DNA from: Hymenobacter telluris
GTDB lineage: Bacteria; Bacteroidota; Bacteroidia; Cytophagales; Hymenobacteraceae
Direction of reading: 5' to 3'
DNA: 64,000 bases
Assembly: GCF_017313265.1 (NCBI RefSeq)
Contig: NZ_JAFLQZ010000019.1
Coordinates: 58,324-122,323 of the forward strand
The notes beneath the pieces were generated by a model. That model had not been told where the DNA came from. It saw only the letters and a program-made list of their open reading frames with translations, and searched no databases. Shown in pieces: positions 1 through 9,502 of the stretch (within the stretch, counting starts at the first letter, position 1; every line of letters starts with the position of its first letter). Both the position numbers and the translations under genes were made by a program.

Positions 1-766
<766 letters not shown>

Positions 767-861
767 AAAAGGCGCAGGGCTAATAAAGCAGCTAAGTTGC
801 ACAGAATTGGCGCCCGAATCACCATGCCCGGGATTGCGGCCGAGACGTGGCCGCAGCCAGC

Positions 862-1887
862 CTACATCCGATGGCCCGGCATCGCCATGCCGGGCATGTC
901 CGTCATGGGCGCGCCCGGCCGCATGGACAGGTCGCCGTAGCGCGCCGCCAGCCAATAGCCCACGGCCAGCATGAGGAGGGTGAGCACCGTAACCACGGCT
1001 TTGCGCAGCCCCGATACCGGGGTGCCGCTGCTCATATCCATGCCCGGCATTTCCTGGGGCGCCGCCGCCATCCGGTGCCCGGCATGAGCAGGCATGGGGG
1101 CCGCTACGGGCAGGCCGTGGCTCATTCCGGCCATATGGGGCATGGCGGCCAGGCCATGGCCGGCGTGGGCAGGGGCGGCTACCGCTTCCTGGGGTGCCCC
1201 GCCTTTGCCCAGAGCCCGCTCGGTGCCCATGCCGTGCTTGAGCCGGTTCTTGACCAGCCAGTAGTTCACCGGGTACGATACCACCACGCCCACCAGCGTC
1301 GCAGCCGACATGGCCGCCCAGAACCAGGGCGAAGTGGCTTCCATGGCCCGCATGTCGCGGCTCATCAGAATCACCATGGTGGGCAGCATGCCGGCCATCA
1401 TGGCGTTCATCGACATCCATTCCGGCAGAAACGAGCTGCGCAACGCCTCGCCGTAGCTCATGCCCATCATGTCCTTCATGAACAGGGCCTGAAAGATGAA
1501 CAGCCCGAAGGCAAAGCCGGCCGCGTACTCCAGCCAGATGTCCACGCCCATGCGCAGGCCGAAGTAGCCGGTGATGGCGGCCGCCACGATGATGCCCGTC
1601 GCGTCGCCAGCGGCGCAGTGAATGGTGGAGCCCACGGCCTGTTTCCAGAGCGGGGCCACGAACTGCTCGTGGGTGCCCGGCGAAGGCTCGCGGCAGGAAA
1701 ACCAGTACACCAGCAGCCCCACCGGCCCGGTGTAGAGCGTCACCAGCACCCAGCCCCACTTCATCACCTTCATTTCCGGGGTGCTGGTAAACAGGTCCCA
1801 GGCCACGTAGGCCGCGGACAGGGCCGTGAGGGCAAACCACCCCCACAACAGGTACTCGGGAAACAGCGGCGGATTCATCGGGTGCAT
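862..1887 (-). CDS. DUF4396 membrane protein with Met/His-rich tail
   Basis: A 341-aa polytopic membrane protein. Residues 12-33 and 45-63 are membrane segments, and HCAAGDATG (90-98) followed by a hydrophobic helix is the characteristic DUF4396 core. After about residue 225 comes a His/Met-rich stretch (AHAGHG, MPHMAGMSHG, MPGMDM), a last membrane helix near 292-312 and a C-terminal tail ending MPGMAMPGHRM. The DUF4396 family has no established activity, but it often sits with copper genes. The Met/His tails are plausible Cu(I)/Ag(I) ligands (inference). It follows the DUF6122 gene on the same strand and probably belongs to the same transcription unit. Confidence 0.85.
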   Translation of the reverse strand: MHPMNPPLFPEYLLWGWFALTALSAAYVAWDLFTSTPEMKVMKWGWVLVTLYTGPVGLLVYWFSCREPSPGTHEQFVAPLWKQAVGSTIHCAAGDATGIIVAAAITGYFGLRMGVDIWLEYAAGFAFGLFIFQALFMKDMMGMSYGEALRSSFLPEWMSMNAMMAGMLPTMVILMSRDMRAMEATSPWFWAAMSAATLVGVVVSYPVNYWLVKNRLKHGMGTERALGKGGAPQEAVAAPAHAGHGLAAMPHMAGMSHGLPVAAPMPAHAGHRMAAAPQEMPGMDMSSGTPVSGLRKAVVTVLTLLMLAVGYWLAARYGDLSMRPGAPMTDMPGMAMPGHRM

Positions 1888-1930
1888 GGTGCAGAGTCAA
1901 TAAAGGGTTAGAGAAGAAAGGCCGGCTGGC

Positions 1931-2245
1931 TTAGCGCGGCAGCACGACGCCCAACTGCAGGCATTCGGCATAATCCAGGGCCATATGAAGCAAAAAGCCC
2001 ACGGCCCACACCCGCGTCAGGGGCGGCAGCAGCATGAAGGCGTAGTTGCCCATGGCCCAGTAGGTGTGCAGCGGATGGAAATTGATGCTGCACCGGGTGG
2101 GGTCAAACATCGGGGTCGCCCAGAGGTGGTCCACGTCGAGCAGCAGGGCGGCGGCCAGTATCAGCCAGGCCCGCCGCCAGCGTGGGCGGTAGAACAGCAA
2201 CGCCACCACGCCGGGCACCAAAAGGTGGAGTAAGGCATGCACCAT
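1931..2245 (-). CDS. DUF6122 family small membrane protein
   Basis: About 104 aa from the ATG at 2245. The frame is open to a TTG at 2275, but the ATG gives a natural start at MVHALLHLLVPG. Three hydrophobic segments surround a conserved core: LLLDVDHLWATPMFDP, RCSINFHPLHTYWA. The same core (DLDHLLAKPIFDP, RCSIGYHPLHSFYA) recurs in the lipoprotein at 36328-37122, so these are paralogues. DUF6122 proteins are small Bacteroidota membrane proteins of unknown role. The conserved Asp/His residues could bind a metal (inference). It lies between the DUF305 and DUF4396 genes on the same strand. Confidence 0.8.
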   Translation of the reverse strand: MVHALLHLLVPGVVALLFYRPRWRRAWLILAAALLLDVDHLWATPMFDPTRCSINFHPLHTYWAMGNYAFMLLPPLTRVWAVGFLLHMALDYAECLQLGVVLPR

Positions 2246-2323
2246 AGGGTAGGGGCAGGAGCTAGTGAAAAGCAAAAGAGCAGCCCAAGGGGGCCGCTCT
2301 TGTTGAAGTGAACCAGCGGATGC

Positions 2324-2953
2324 CTAATACTTTTTATTGGCCAGCAGCCAGTCCTGCAGCATCTTGATTTCCATTTTCTGGTCCGTGATGATTTGCTGGG
2401 CCAGCGCCTTGGTCGTGTTCTCGCGCCCGTACTTGAGCAGCGCGTCCGAGTTCTCGATGGCGGCCTGGTGGTGGTCAATCATGAGCTGCGCGAAGTCAAA
2501 GTCCGGGTCGCCCGTCAGGGGGCGCAAATCCACGGCCTTCATCATCTGCATCATGTTCATCATTTGCAGGGCGTTGAACTCGGGCACGGCCGGGGCGTGG
2601 GCGGGGTGGCCCGACAGGAAGGCGTTGAACTGGGCAATTTCCGCCTGCTGCTTGTCGATAATCGACTGGGCCATGGCTTTCATCTCGGCGTTTTTACCGC
2701 TTTTGAGCTCCTCCTGGCTGTTTTTGATGGCCACCTGGTGGTGCATTATCATCATGGAAGAGTAGTCGTTGTCGGGGTCCTGGGTTTTGGGCATGGCTTC
2801 CATTATGGCCATGGACTCGTGCATGTTGCGCATGTACACGCTGTCGTCGTGGGCAATGGTCATCAGGCCATCGGCGTCGTCCTTTTTACAGGAAGTCAGG
2901 GCACCGAAGGCCAGCAGGGTAGCCAGCAAGGGGAGGCGGAGGGAACGTAGCAT
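2324..2953 (-). CDS. DUF305 lipoprotein, two-domain
   Basis: A 209-aa lipoprotein with a signal peptide ending in lipobox LTSC (about residue 21). It has two DUF305 repeats, each with a Met-His-His motif: MMIMHHQVA in the first half and LMIDHHQAA in the second. DUF305 is a ferritin-like helical family often found with copper and silver genes; the His/Met residues probably bind metal in the periplasm, though the biochemical role is not settled. It is the first of four DUF305 genes in the window. A two-half-site operator lies at 3027-3059, directly upstream, so it probably has its own metal-controlled promoter and leads the DUF305-DUF6122-DUF4396 unit. Confidence 0.9.
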   Translation of the reverse strand: MLRSLRLPLLATLLAFGALTSCKKDDADGLMTIAHDDSVYMRNMHESMAIMEAMPKTQDPDNDYSSMMIMHHQVAIKNSQEELKSGKNAEMKAMAQSIIDKQQAEIAQFNAFLSGHPAHAPAVPEFNALQMMNMMQMMKAVDLRPLTGDPDFDFAQLMIDHHQAAIENSDALLKYGRENTTKALAQQIITDQKMEIKMLQDWLLANKKY

Positions 2954-3026
2954 TGGAAAGGGGATTAGTAGTCGGAATGATGGAGGAAATACTCCTGCTT
3001 CTTAACGGACTAAGCCCCACCCTGTA

Positions 3027-3059
3027 TGCGCACAATTCGCCCTGTGGCGTTGTAAAGTT
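3027..3059 (-). promoter_or_regulatory. Putative AraC-type operator upstream of DUF305 gene
   Basis: Read on the minus strand, half-sites AACTTTACAAC and AATTGTGCGCA lie 22 bp apart, about 75 bp before the DUF305 start. The arrangement matches five other sites in the window, all before metal genes. No clear TAnnTTTG -7 box is visible here. Confidence 0.45.
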
Positions 3060-3066
3060 TCCAGCT

Positions 3067-3693
3067 TTAGCCCAGATTATGCAGGCTTAGCCGGCCCGCG
3101 CTGCCGGGGCCCAGGGCCTGAAAGTCGGACGGCGACATGCCCGTCACCTGCCGGAACTGGTTGGTCAGGTGCGCCGCGCTGCTGTAGCCCAGCAGGCGGG
3201 CCACTTCGGCCACCTTGGCGTCCTGATAGCTGAGCAGCTCCTTGGCGCGCTCCACCCGCTGGCGGATGATGTACTTCTCCAGCGTGAGGCCCTCGCGCAG
3301 CGAGAACTGGTGCGAGAGGTAGGCGTAGGAGCGGCCCAGCCGCTCGCTGATGAAGTGCGAGTAGGTCTGGTAGGGCTGCTGCTCGGCCGGGGTGTAGTGA
3401 ATGAGCTCCACCACCAGGGCTTTGACTTGCTCCACCAGCTGGTCGCGGGGGTCCTCCACGAGCGCGAACCCGAATGCCTGCAGCGCGGCCTCCACCGCCG
3501 GCAGGTCCACCGGGCTGCCGTCGGCCGTGCGCACGTTGGCGGCGCCCAGGGCCACGTTGTCCACCACCAGCCCGGCCTTTTCCAGCTCGCGCTGCACCAC
3601 CCGCAGGCAGCGGGGGCACACCATGTTGCGAATGGAGAGGCGGGTGGCGCCGGCCGCGGGGGCCGGCAACACCGAGGTGGCGGATTGCAGCAT
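3067..3693 (-). CDS. HMA-like/AraC-type fused metal-responsive regulator
   Basis: A 208-aa protein. Residues 17-85 form a heavy-metal-associated-like domain with the site MVCPRC (C26, C29) and a typical ending GFALVEDPRD. Residues 120-200 are an AraC/XylS double helix-turn-helix: YIIRQRVERAKELL, then VAEVARLLGYSSAAHLTNQFRQVTGMSP. The fusion suggests direct sensing of a soft metal such as Cu(I) through the CxxC site, with DNA binding by the AraC part (inference). It lies 5 bp after the cupredoxin gene and is co-transcribed with copA. Its paralogue at 17035-17610 closes the first RND operon. Both are candidate readers of the shared operator motif. Confidence 0.85.
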   Translation of the reverse strand: MLQSATSVLPAPAAGATRLSIRNMVCPRCLRVVQRELEKAGLVVDNVALGAANVRTADGSPVDLPAVEAALQAFGFALVEDPRDQLVEQVKALVVELIHYTPAEQQPYQTYSHFISERLGRSYAYLSHQFSLREGLTLEKYIIRQRVERAKELLSYQDAKVAEVARLLGYSSAAHLTNQFRQVTGMSPSDFQALGPGSAGRLSLHNLG

Positions 3694-3698
3694 GACGC

Positions 3699-4076
3699 TT
3701 ATTTAACGACGAGGCTCCCCCGCAGCATGTGCATGCCGCAGGTGAACTCAAAGGTACCGGCTTGCTTGGGCAAAAACTCGATGGCCGTGGTTTTAAATGG
3801 CGCCAGGTCCCGCCGGATGTTAAAGTCGGGCAGCAGCAGCTCCTCCGAGCAGGTGCCTTCCTCGTCGCGGTAGAAGTTGAGCTGCACGGGCTTGCCGTGC
3901 TCCACCTCGATGACGTTGGGCGAGTAGCCGCCCTTCACCACGATATCCACCTGCTGCACGCCCGCCGAAGAGGACACGGCCGCCGCCACCCGGTGCGGGG
4001 CCAGAAAGAAAAACCAGCCGACAAACGCCAGCAGGCCCACGCCCACCAGGGTCACAATTATCTGAGCAGTATCCAT
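3699..4076 (-). CDS. Membrane-anchored cupredoxin-domain protein
   Basis: A 125-aa protein with one N-terminal membrane anchor (residues 5-26, ending before APHR) and a periplasmic cupredoxin-like domain. The domain contains VDIVVKGGYSPNVIEVEHGKP, a cysteine at 76 (GTCSEE) and the C-terminal loop FTCGMHM (C113, M115, H116, M117). The Cys-x-Met-His-Met loop resembles copper-ligand loops of the cupredoxin_1 family found beside CopA ATPases. It probably accepts or buffers copper exported by the ATPase (inference). It sits 36 bp downstream of copA and 5 bp upstream of the HMA-AraC regulator, so the three form an operon. Confidence 0.85.
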   Translation of the reverse strand: MDTAQIIVTLVGVGLLAFVGWFFFLAPHRVAAAVSSSAGVQQVDIVVKGGYSPNVIEVEHGKPVQLNFYRDEEGTCSEELLLPDFNIRRDLAPFKTTAIEFLPKQAGTFEFTCGMHMLRGSLVVK

Positions 4077-4112
4077 AAGAACGAGAACAAAAAGGAGAGA
4101 AATAGCCCGCCG

Positions 4113-6458
4113 TTAGGCCTTGGCCTGGTAGCCGCGCAGGCGCAGCGAGTTGGTGAGCACCGACACCGAGCTCAGGGCCATGGCCGCGGCCGCCAGCATG
4201 GGCGAGAGCAGCCAGCCGGTGAACGGATACAGCAGCCCCGCCGCGATGGGAATGCCCAAGGTGTTGTAGATAAAGGCAAAAAACAGATTCTGCTTGATGG
4301 TGCGCATGGTCTGGCGCGACAGGTCGATGGCCGTGACCACGCCCTGCAGGTCGGAGCGCATGAGCGTAATACCGGCCGCTTCCATGGCCACGTCGGTGCC
4401 GCCGCCCATGGCCAGGCCAATGTCGGCCTGGGCCAGCGCCGGCGCGTCGTTGATGCCGTCGCCCACCATGGCCACCACCCGCCCTTCGGCCTGCAGCTCC
4501 TTCACCTTGCCGGCTTTGTCAGCCGGCAACACCTCGGCAAAGAAGCGCTTGATGCCCACCTGCTCGGCCACCTTGGCAGCGGTCTGCTGGTTATCGCCGG
4601 TCATCATCACCACCTCGATGCCGTCCGCCTGCAGGGCCTGAATAGCCGCCCGGCTGGACTCGCGCACCGTGTCGGCCACCCCAATCAGGGCCGCCACGTG
4701 CCCGCCGATGGCGGCGTACAGTACCGTTTTAGCCTCGCTCAGCAGTTGGGCGGCGGCCTGCTCGGTGTCGGTGGAAAGCACCACGTTATTTTCGCTGAGC
4801 AGGCGCCGGTTGCCGAGCAGAATCACCTGCCCGTCGACGGTGGCGCCGGCCCCCCGGCCCTCGTAGGCCTGGAAGGCGGTGGCCGTTAGCGCGGCGCTGC
4901 CGGAAGCTACTCCTTGGGCGTCGGCGTAGCGCACCACGGCCTCAGCCAGGGGGTGCTCACTCTGCCGCTCCACGGCCGCCAGTAGGGGCAGCAGGTGAGC
5001 GGGCGTGTCGCCGTTGGTGGGCACAAAATCCGTCACGGCGGGCTCGCCCCGGGTGATGGTGCCGGTTTTATCCAGCAGCACGGTGGTCACCTTCTCGGCT
5101 TTCTCCAGGGCCTCGGCGTTGCGAATCAGCACGCCGTGCTCGGCGCCCTTGCCGGTGCCCACCATGATGGCCGTGGGCGTGGCCAGCCCCAAGGCGCAGG
5201 GGCAGGCAATGATGAGCACGGCCACGAAGCCCACCAGCGCCAGCGGCACGCGGCTGGCTTCGGGCGCCAAGTCAAACCAGAGCACGAACGTGGCAATGGC
5301 AATCATAATGACCACCGGCACGAACACGGCGCTGACCTTGTCGGCCAGCTGCTGAATGGGGGCGCGGCTGCCCTGCGCTTCCTCGACCAGCTTCACAATC
5401 TGGGCCAGCATCGTTTCGGCGCCCACCTTGCTCACGCGGAAGCGAAAAGAACCCGTCTTGTTGAGGGTAGCGCCGAAGACGTTGTCGCCCTCCTTCTTCT
5501 CCACGGGCAGGCTCTCGCCGGTCAGCATGCTCTCGTCCACAGCCGAGTGGCCGGTGAGAATCGTGCCGTCGGTGGCCACCTTCTCGCCCGGGCGCACCAC
5601 CACTTCGTCGCCCACGAGCACCTGCTCGATGGGCACGTCGACTTCCTGGCCATTCCTGACCACGCGGGCCGTTTTGGCCTGCAAGCCCATTAGCGCCTTG
5701 ATGGCGGCCGAGGTCTTGGACTTGGCCCGGCTCTCCAGCACCTTGCCGAGCAGAATCAGGGCAATGATGGTGGCCGTGGTATCGTAGTACACCTCCGGCA
5801 TGAGGCCGTGCTGCATAAACCAGTGCGGAATCAGCGTGGCCGCCAGGCTGTAGAGAAAGGCCGCCCCGGTGCCCACGGCAATCAGGGTGTCCATGCTGGC
5901 GGTGCGGTGCCGCAGGCCGTTCCAAGCCGACACGTAGAACTCCCGGCCGCTGTAGAGCAGCACGGGCAGCGTCAGGGCCAGCAGCACGTAGTTGAGCAGG
6001 GGCGTCGAGATGCGGCTCATCATGGCGGGCCACAGCATGAGCATGCTCAGGGGCATGATGACGACGGCTAGCCCCACGGCCAGCTGAAAGCGGCGCTTCA
6101 GGTTCTGGTAAGCGGCGGCCTTGCGAGCATCCAGCTCCTCGTCGGAAGCCAGCACGTTGGCCGCCACGGCCGGGCTGGCCTCGTGCACGCCGTAGCCGGC
6201 CTGCTCCACGGCGGCTTTGAGGCCGGCGCGGTCAATCTGGCCCGGCAGGTACTCGATGGTGGCCTTTTCGCTGGCCAGGTTCACGGTGGCGCGCTGCACG
6301 CCGGGCGTGCGGCTCAGGGCCTTTTCCACGAAATTGGAACAGGAGGCGCAGGTCATGCCCTCGATGTTGAGGGTCGCCGTTTCGGTGCCGGCCGCTGGCG
6401 CCGGGGGCGGGCCGGCGGGCACCGGAGGCGCCGGGTGGTGATGATGAGAGGTTTCCAT
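4113..6458 (-). CDS. copA: Copper-exporting P1B-type ATPase CopA
   Basis: A 781-aa Cu(I)/Ag(I) pump of normal length. It has an N-terminal His run (HHHH, 5-8), one HMA domain with GMTCASC (C37, C40), eight membrane segments with the ion-site motif CPC at 419-421, the actuator motif TGES at 313-316, phosphorylation motif DKTGT at 463-467, the SEHPLAEA motif of the nucleotide domain, and the hinge MVGDGINDAPALA. CPC together with CASC points to class P1B-1, moving monovalent copper from cytosol to periplasm with ATP. It is first in an operon with the cupredoxin and HMA-AraC regulator. The two-half-site operator at 6601-6633 lies upstream. Confidence 0.96.
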   Translation of the reverse strand: METSHHHHPAPPVPAGPPPAPAAGTETATLNIEGMTCASCSNFVEKALSRTPGVQRATVNLASEKATIEYLPGQIDRAGLKAAVEQAGYGVHEASPAVAANVLASDEELDARKAAAYQNLKRRFQLAVGLAVVIMPLSMLMLWPAMMSRISTPLLNYVLLALTLPVLLYSGREFYVSAWNGLRHRTASMDTLIAVGTGAAFLYSLAATLIPHWFMQHGLMPEVYYDTTATIIALILLGKVLESRAKSKTSAAIKALMGLQAKTARVVRNGQEVDVPIEQVLVGDEVVVRPGEKVATDGTILTGHSAVDESMLTGESLPVEKKEGDNVFGATLNKTGSFRFRVSKVGAETMLAQIVKLVEEAQGSRAPIQQLADKVSAVFVPVVIMIAIATFVLWFDLAPEASRVPLALVGFVAVLIIACPCALGLATPTAIMVGTGKGAEHGVLIRNAEALEKAEKVTTVLLDKTGTITRGEPAVTDFVPTNGDTPAHLLPLLAAVERQSEHPLAEAVVRYADAQGVASGSAALTATAFQAYEGRGAGATVDGQVILLGNRRLLSENNVVLSTDTEQAAAQLLSEAKTVLYAAIGGHVAALIGVADTVRESSRAAIQALQADGIEVVMMTGDNQQTAAKVAEQVGIKRFFAEVLPADKAGKVKELQAEGRVVAMVGDGINDAPALAQADIGLAMGGGTDVAMEAAGITLMRSDLQGVVTAIDLSRQTMRTIKQNLFFAFIYNTLGIPIAAGLLYPFTGWLLSPMLAAAAMALSSVSVLTNSLRLRGYQAKA

Positions 6459-6600
6459 AAGAAGAATATGTCAGGGGAAGCGGCGCAAATAGCGGCCTGC
6501 AAAACAACATCTTCTAAACTCCTTTCGGTTGGCTAAGGATGTGTAGAATTGAGCTTAGCGCTTGCAACATTCGTGGCACCGGCCAGAAGCCCCATGCGGT

Positions 6601-6633
6601 TGTACATGATTAGGCCGCTGGACTTGTAAAATT
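6601..6633 (-). promoter_or_regulatory. Putative AraC-type operator upstream of copA
   Basis: On the minus strand, half-sites AATTTTACAAG and AATCATGTACA are 22 bp apart, about 145-175 bp before the copA start. The first is preceded by GCTGG, as at 3049-3065. This is one of six related sites. Confidence 0.5.
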
Positions 6634-6802
6634 TCCAGCATCGGAGTTGGTTGTCCTAAACCAGCGGGGTTGTGTTGAAAGGAAGCCAGGGCGGTTTTAC
6701 GAGCTAAAACCTAGATTTTCAACGGATAATAGGACAGGCAACGCTGCTACCTGCTGACGCACGGGCGGGCCATCGGCCCGCAGACCTTTCAAACCTTTCG
6801 AA

Positions 6803-6810
6803 TAATTTTG
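6803..6810 (+). promoter_or_regulatory. Bacteroidota-type -7 box (TAATTTTG)
   Basis: TAATTTTG fits the Bacteroidota -7 consensus TAnnTTTG and ends 16 bp before the ATG at 6827. No matching -33 TTTG is evident, which suggests activator dependence. Confidence 0.5.
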
Positions 6811-6826
6811 TCGTTGCTTCGTACCA

Positions 6827-7360
6827 ATGTTCCGACTCAAGACCCATTCCAGACGCACGATGGCGGCCTCCTTGCTGGTGGTCTTCCTCAACGTGTTCTT
6901 TGGGCAGGTCGTCTGCGCGCTGGCCATGCCGGCCACGCCGGCCGTCGGACATCAGCATAAGCACCCGGCCGGTACGCCGGCCCATGAGCATAAGCAAGGG
7001 CACGAGCACAAGGCACCGCACTCCCACGGGGCAGCTCATTCCCACGGGAAGCAGCACGACGGTGCCACGGCCAAGCACGAGCACCACGACAGCGAAACCC
7101 CGGCGCCGCACAAGCACGGCTCCAAGGGCGCCTGCTGCCAGGACGATGCCGCCGCCGTGTGGGCCTCGCTGGCGCACCCGCCGAAAGCCGGCATCGAGAA
7201 GATGACGTTTATGCCGGTGGCTCTGCCCCCGGCCCCGCTGGCCCTGGTGGTCCGCTTTCAACAATGGGACCGCACGCGGCCCGTGCTGCTGGTGGCTCGC
7301 CGGCAGCTGAAACCCAAAATACCCGACATCCGCATTTTCATCCAGTCGCTGACTGTCTGA
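6827..7360 (+). CDS. His-rich secreted metal-binding protein
   Basis: A 177-aa protein. An N-terminal hydrophobic segment (about 13-32) is followed by a His/Lys-rich region from residue 44 to 104 with many HxH and HEH groups, then a CC pair in KGACCQDD, and a C-terminus ending PDIRIFIQSLTV. The His-rich part should bind several divalent or copper ions in the periplasm (inference). The C-terminal ending resembles small proteins placed before RND metal pumps in Bacteroidota, but I cannot name a family with certainty. It is the first gene of the rightward cluster; a hairpin terminator follows at 7376-7419, so much of its transcription may stop there. Confidence 0.75.
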   Translation: MFRLKTHSRRTMAASLLVVFLNVFFGQVVCALAMPATPAVGHQHKHPAGTPAHEHKQGHEHKAPHSHGAAHSHGKQHDGATAKHEHHDSETPAPHKHGSKGACCQDDAAAVWASLAHPPKAGIEKMTFMPVALPPAPLALVVRFQQWDRTRPVLLVARRQLKPKIPDIRIFIQSLTV

Positions 7361-7375
7361 TTAATCCGCCGCGCT

Positions 7376-7419
7376 AAGGCTCGCGCCGGCACAGCTATGC
7401 TGTGTCCGGGGCGGGCCTT
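7376..7419 (+). terminator. Hairpin terminator after His-rich gene
   Basis: An imperfect long stem (AAGGC...GCCTT outside, CCGGCACAGC...GCTGTGTCCGG inside) with a 3-nt loop, followed by TTTTCG. It lies 15 bp after the stop codon at 7360. Confidence 0.6.
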
Positions 7420-7490
7420 TTCGTTTGCCCGTCGCGCCGCTTAGCCGGCATTTCCTCCCCCTTCACTTTCCGGGTTTTCCCTGCTCCGCA

Positions 7491-7622
7491 ATGAAAGATT
7501 GTTGCGAACCGGCCGCCGGCCCGCCACCCCGCGGGCCGCTGCGCCGCCTGCTCGCGGGCCTGCTCTACGCCGTGCTGGCCGCCGCCCTGGGCTTCGTGCT
7601 CTGGCAGCAGTGGCAGGCCTAA
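7491..7622 (+). CDS. Small Cys-Cys membrane protein (43 aa)
   Basis: Starts MKDCCEPAAG and has a single membrane helix (about residues 22-39, LLAGLLYAVLAAALGFVLW), ending WQQWQA. The frame is open further upstream, but this ATG gives a sensible short membrane protein and lies downstream of the terminator. The CC pair near the N-terminus could bind copper (inference). It is 56 bp before the next lipoprotein gene on the same strand. There is no family assignment; the small size leaves some doubt that it is translated. Confidence 0.5.
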   Translation: MKDCCEPAAGPPPRGPLRRLLAGLLYAVLAAALGFVLWQQWQA

Positions 7623-7678
7623 GCCCGCCACTGGGCCGCTGCTGCCGGCATTCCATTTACTCACCCTTACCTCATTTT

Positions 7679-8638
7679 ATGTTCCGCTTACCCGTTTCCC
7701 TACTGGCCGTGGCCAGCCTGTTAACCGTGGCCAGCTGCTCGTCCGATTCCGCGTCGAGCAGCGCCACCAACACCGTGACCACCCCCACGGAAGGACCGGT
7801 CGAAGGCACTGCCGACCACGCCAGCGGCCACACCTACGCCTGCCCCATGCACCCCGAGGTGACCAGCACCAAGGAAGGAGAGACCTGCCCCAAGTGCGGT
7901 ATGAAGCTCGAACACAACGATAAGGTGGCCAACGGCAAGTCCTATGCCATGAAGTTCGAGCCGCAGCCCATGCAGCTCACGACCGGCCAGCCCTCGCAGC
8001 TGGTCTTCACGCCGCAGGAAGTGGGCAACGAGGCCGCGCCCGTGCCGCTGGCGGTGGTGCACGAGAAGAAGATTCACCTCATCATCGTGAGCAAGGACCT
8101 GGGCCAGTTCTATCACGAGCACCCCGAATACACCGCGCAGGGCAACTACAAGGCCGCCTACACCTTCCCCAAGGGCGGCGACTACGTGCTGTTTCAGGAC
8201 TACACCCCCACGGGCTCGGGCCACCAGCTGGGCCGCCAGCCCATCTCGGTGAAGGGCCCGGCCTACTCGCCGGTCAAGTTCAAGAACGATGACATGCAGT
8301 GGACGCAGGATGGCTACTCGGCCACCCTGGCGTTTGACAAGCCCCTGAGCACCGGCCAGCTGCTGGGCATGAAAATCACCATCAGCAAGGACGGTAAGCC
8401 CGTGACCGACCTCGACAACTACCTCGGCGCGCTGGGCCACGTGGTGGTCATCAGCGAGGACACCGAGCGCTACCTGCACGTGCACCCCAACGACCAGGCC
8501 GACAAGGGCCCCGCCATTGGCTTCAACACCAACTTCGAAGCCCCCGGCCTCTACCGCGTTTTCCTGCAGTTCAACCACGGCGGCAAGATTCACACCGGCG
8601 ACTTCACCATCAACGTCAAGGGCCCAGCCGCCAGCTAA
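7679..8638 (+). CDS. HMBD lipoprotein (heavy-metal-binding domain)
   Basis: A 319-aa lipoprotein with signal peptide and lipobox TVASC (about residue 20). A linker is followed by one heavy-metal-binding domain: YACPMHPEVTS with CPKCGMKL. A larger beta-rich domain follows (about residues 90-315) with His-rich patches such as FYHEHPEY and YLHVHPND. The HMBD (Cys-Pro-Met-His-Pro plus Cys-x-x-Cys-Gly-Met) is usually found on CusB-type adaptors and copper ATPases. Here it is an independent periplasmic or outer-membrane-anchored protein, probably a metal buffer or donor to the pump (inference). It sits in the run leading to the first RND system. Confidence 0.8.
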   Translation: MFRLPVSLLAVASLLTVASCSSDSASSSATNTVTTPTEGPVEGTADHASGHTYACPMHPEVTSTKEGETCPKCGMKLEHNDKVANGKSYAMKFEPQPMQLTTGQPSQLVFTPQEVGNEAAPVPLAVVHEKKIHLIIVSKDLGQFYHEHPEYTAQGNYKAAYTFPKGGDYVLFQDYTPTGSGHQLGRQPISVKGPAYSPVKFKNDDMQWTQDGYSATLAFDKPLSTGQLLGMKITISKDGKPVTDLDNYLGALGHVVVISEDTERYLHVHPNDQADKGPAIGFNTNFEAPGLYRVFLQFNHGGKIHTGDFTINVKGPAAS

Positions 8639-8694
8639 GCCTACTTCCCATTTACCAGTTCCTTTTTTTCCAACCCTCAACCAATCCAAAACCC

Positions 8695-9417
8695 ATGAAA
8701 AAGTCCGCTTTTTTCCTCGCCGCCCTCTGTTCGGGCTCCCTGCTGGTGGCCTCGTGTAACAGCGACAAAACCGCTGATACCACGGCCACGACCACCGAAA
8801 CGACCACCCCCGACGCCGCGGCTTCGGGCGACATGGCCGGCATGGACCATTCCAAAATGGCCGAGGGCGGCACGGCCGGCGACTCGCCCCTGATGGCGTC
8901 CATGAACGACATGATGGCCAAGATGAACGCCATGAAGCCCAAGGGCAACACCGACCACGACTTTGCCCACATGATGATGGAGCACCACCGCGGCGCCGTG
9001 GCCATGTCCGACATCGAGCTGCGCGACGGCAAGGACGCCACCATGCGCCAGATGGCCGAGAAGATTAAGGCCGACCAGCAAAAGGAAATCGGGGAGCTGG
9101 AGCCCATTGCTGAGCGCCTCGACAGCGCGCCGACCAACTACAAGCCCCAGGACGCCAACGACCCTTTCACGGCCCAGATGAAGGCCTCGATGGACAACAT
9201 GATGAAAAACATGCCCCCCATGGTCGCCAACCCGGACATGAACTTCAACATGATGATGACGGTGCACCACCAGAGCGCCATGGACATGGCCAAGGCCGAA
9301 TTAACCCACGGCAAAGACACCAAGCTGAAGGAAATGGCCCAGAAGATGGTCGACACCCAGCAAAAAGAGATTTCCGCCTTCAAAACCTGGCACGCCCAGA
9401 ACGCCGACAAGATGTAA
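8695..9417 (+). CDS. DUF305 lipoprotein, two-domain
   Basis: A 240-aa lipoprotein with lipobox VASC near residue 20, a Thr-rich linker, then two DUF305 units with metal-motif segments AHMMMEHHRGA and MMMTVHHQSA. It is strongly Met/His-rich (for example DMAGMDHSKM). It resembles the protein at 2324-2953, with a longer linker. The likely role is periplasmic binding of copper or silver beside the RND pump (inference). It is separated by 56 bp from the HMBD lipoprotein and by 85 bp from the next gene. Confidence 0.9.
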   Translation: MKKSAFFLAALCSGSLLVASCNSDKTADTTATTTETTTPDAAASGDMAGMDHSKMAEGGTAGDSPLMASMNDMMAKMNAMKPKGNTDHDFAHMMMEHHRGAVAMSDIELRDGKDATMRQMAEKIKADQQKEIGELEPIAERLDSAPTNYKPQDANDPFTAQMKASMDNMMKNMPPMVANPDMNFNMMMTVHHQSAMDMAKAELTHGKDTKLKEMAQKMVDTQQKEISAFKTWHAQNADKM

Positions 9418-9502
9418 ACCGGGCAGCCGGTGACGCTGCCCACAGCGGGCCGCTGCCGGCCCCCTTATTCTCCCCCACAGCCCCCATAATCCCCCTTCTC
9501 TG

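Larger units (their letters stand above)
6459..6826. other. Divergent intergenic control region
   Basis: This 368-bp stretch separates copA (leftward) from the His-rich gene (rightward). It holds the operator at 6601-6633, a small perfect hairpin of 7 bp with a 3-nt loop at 6765-6781, and the rightward -7 box at 6803-6810. I see no gene in it. Confidence 0.6.
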
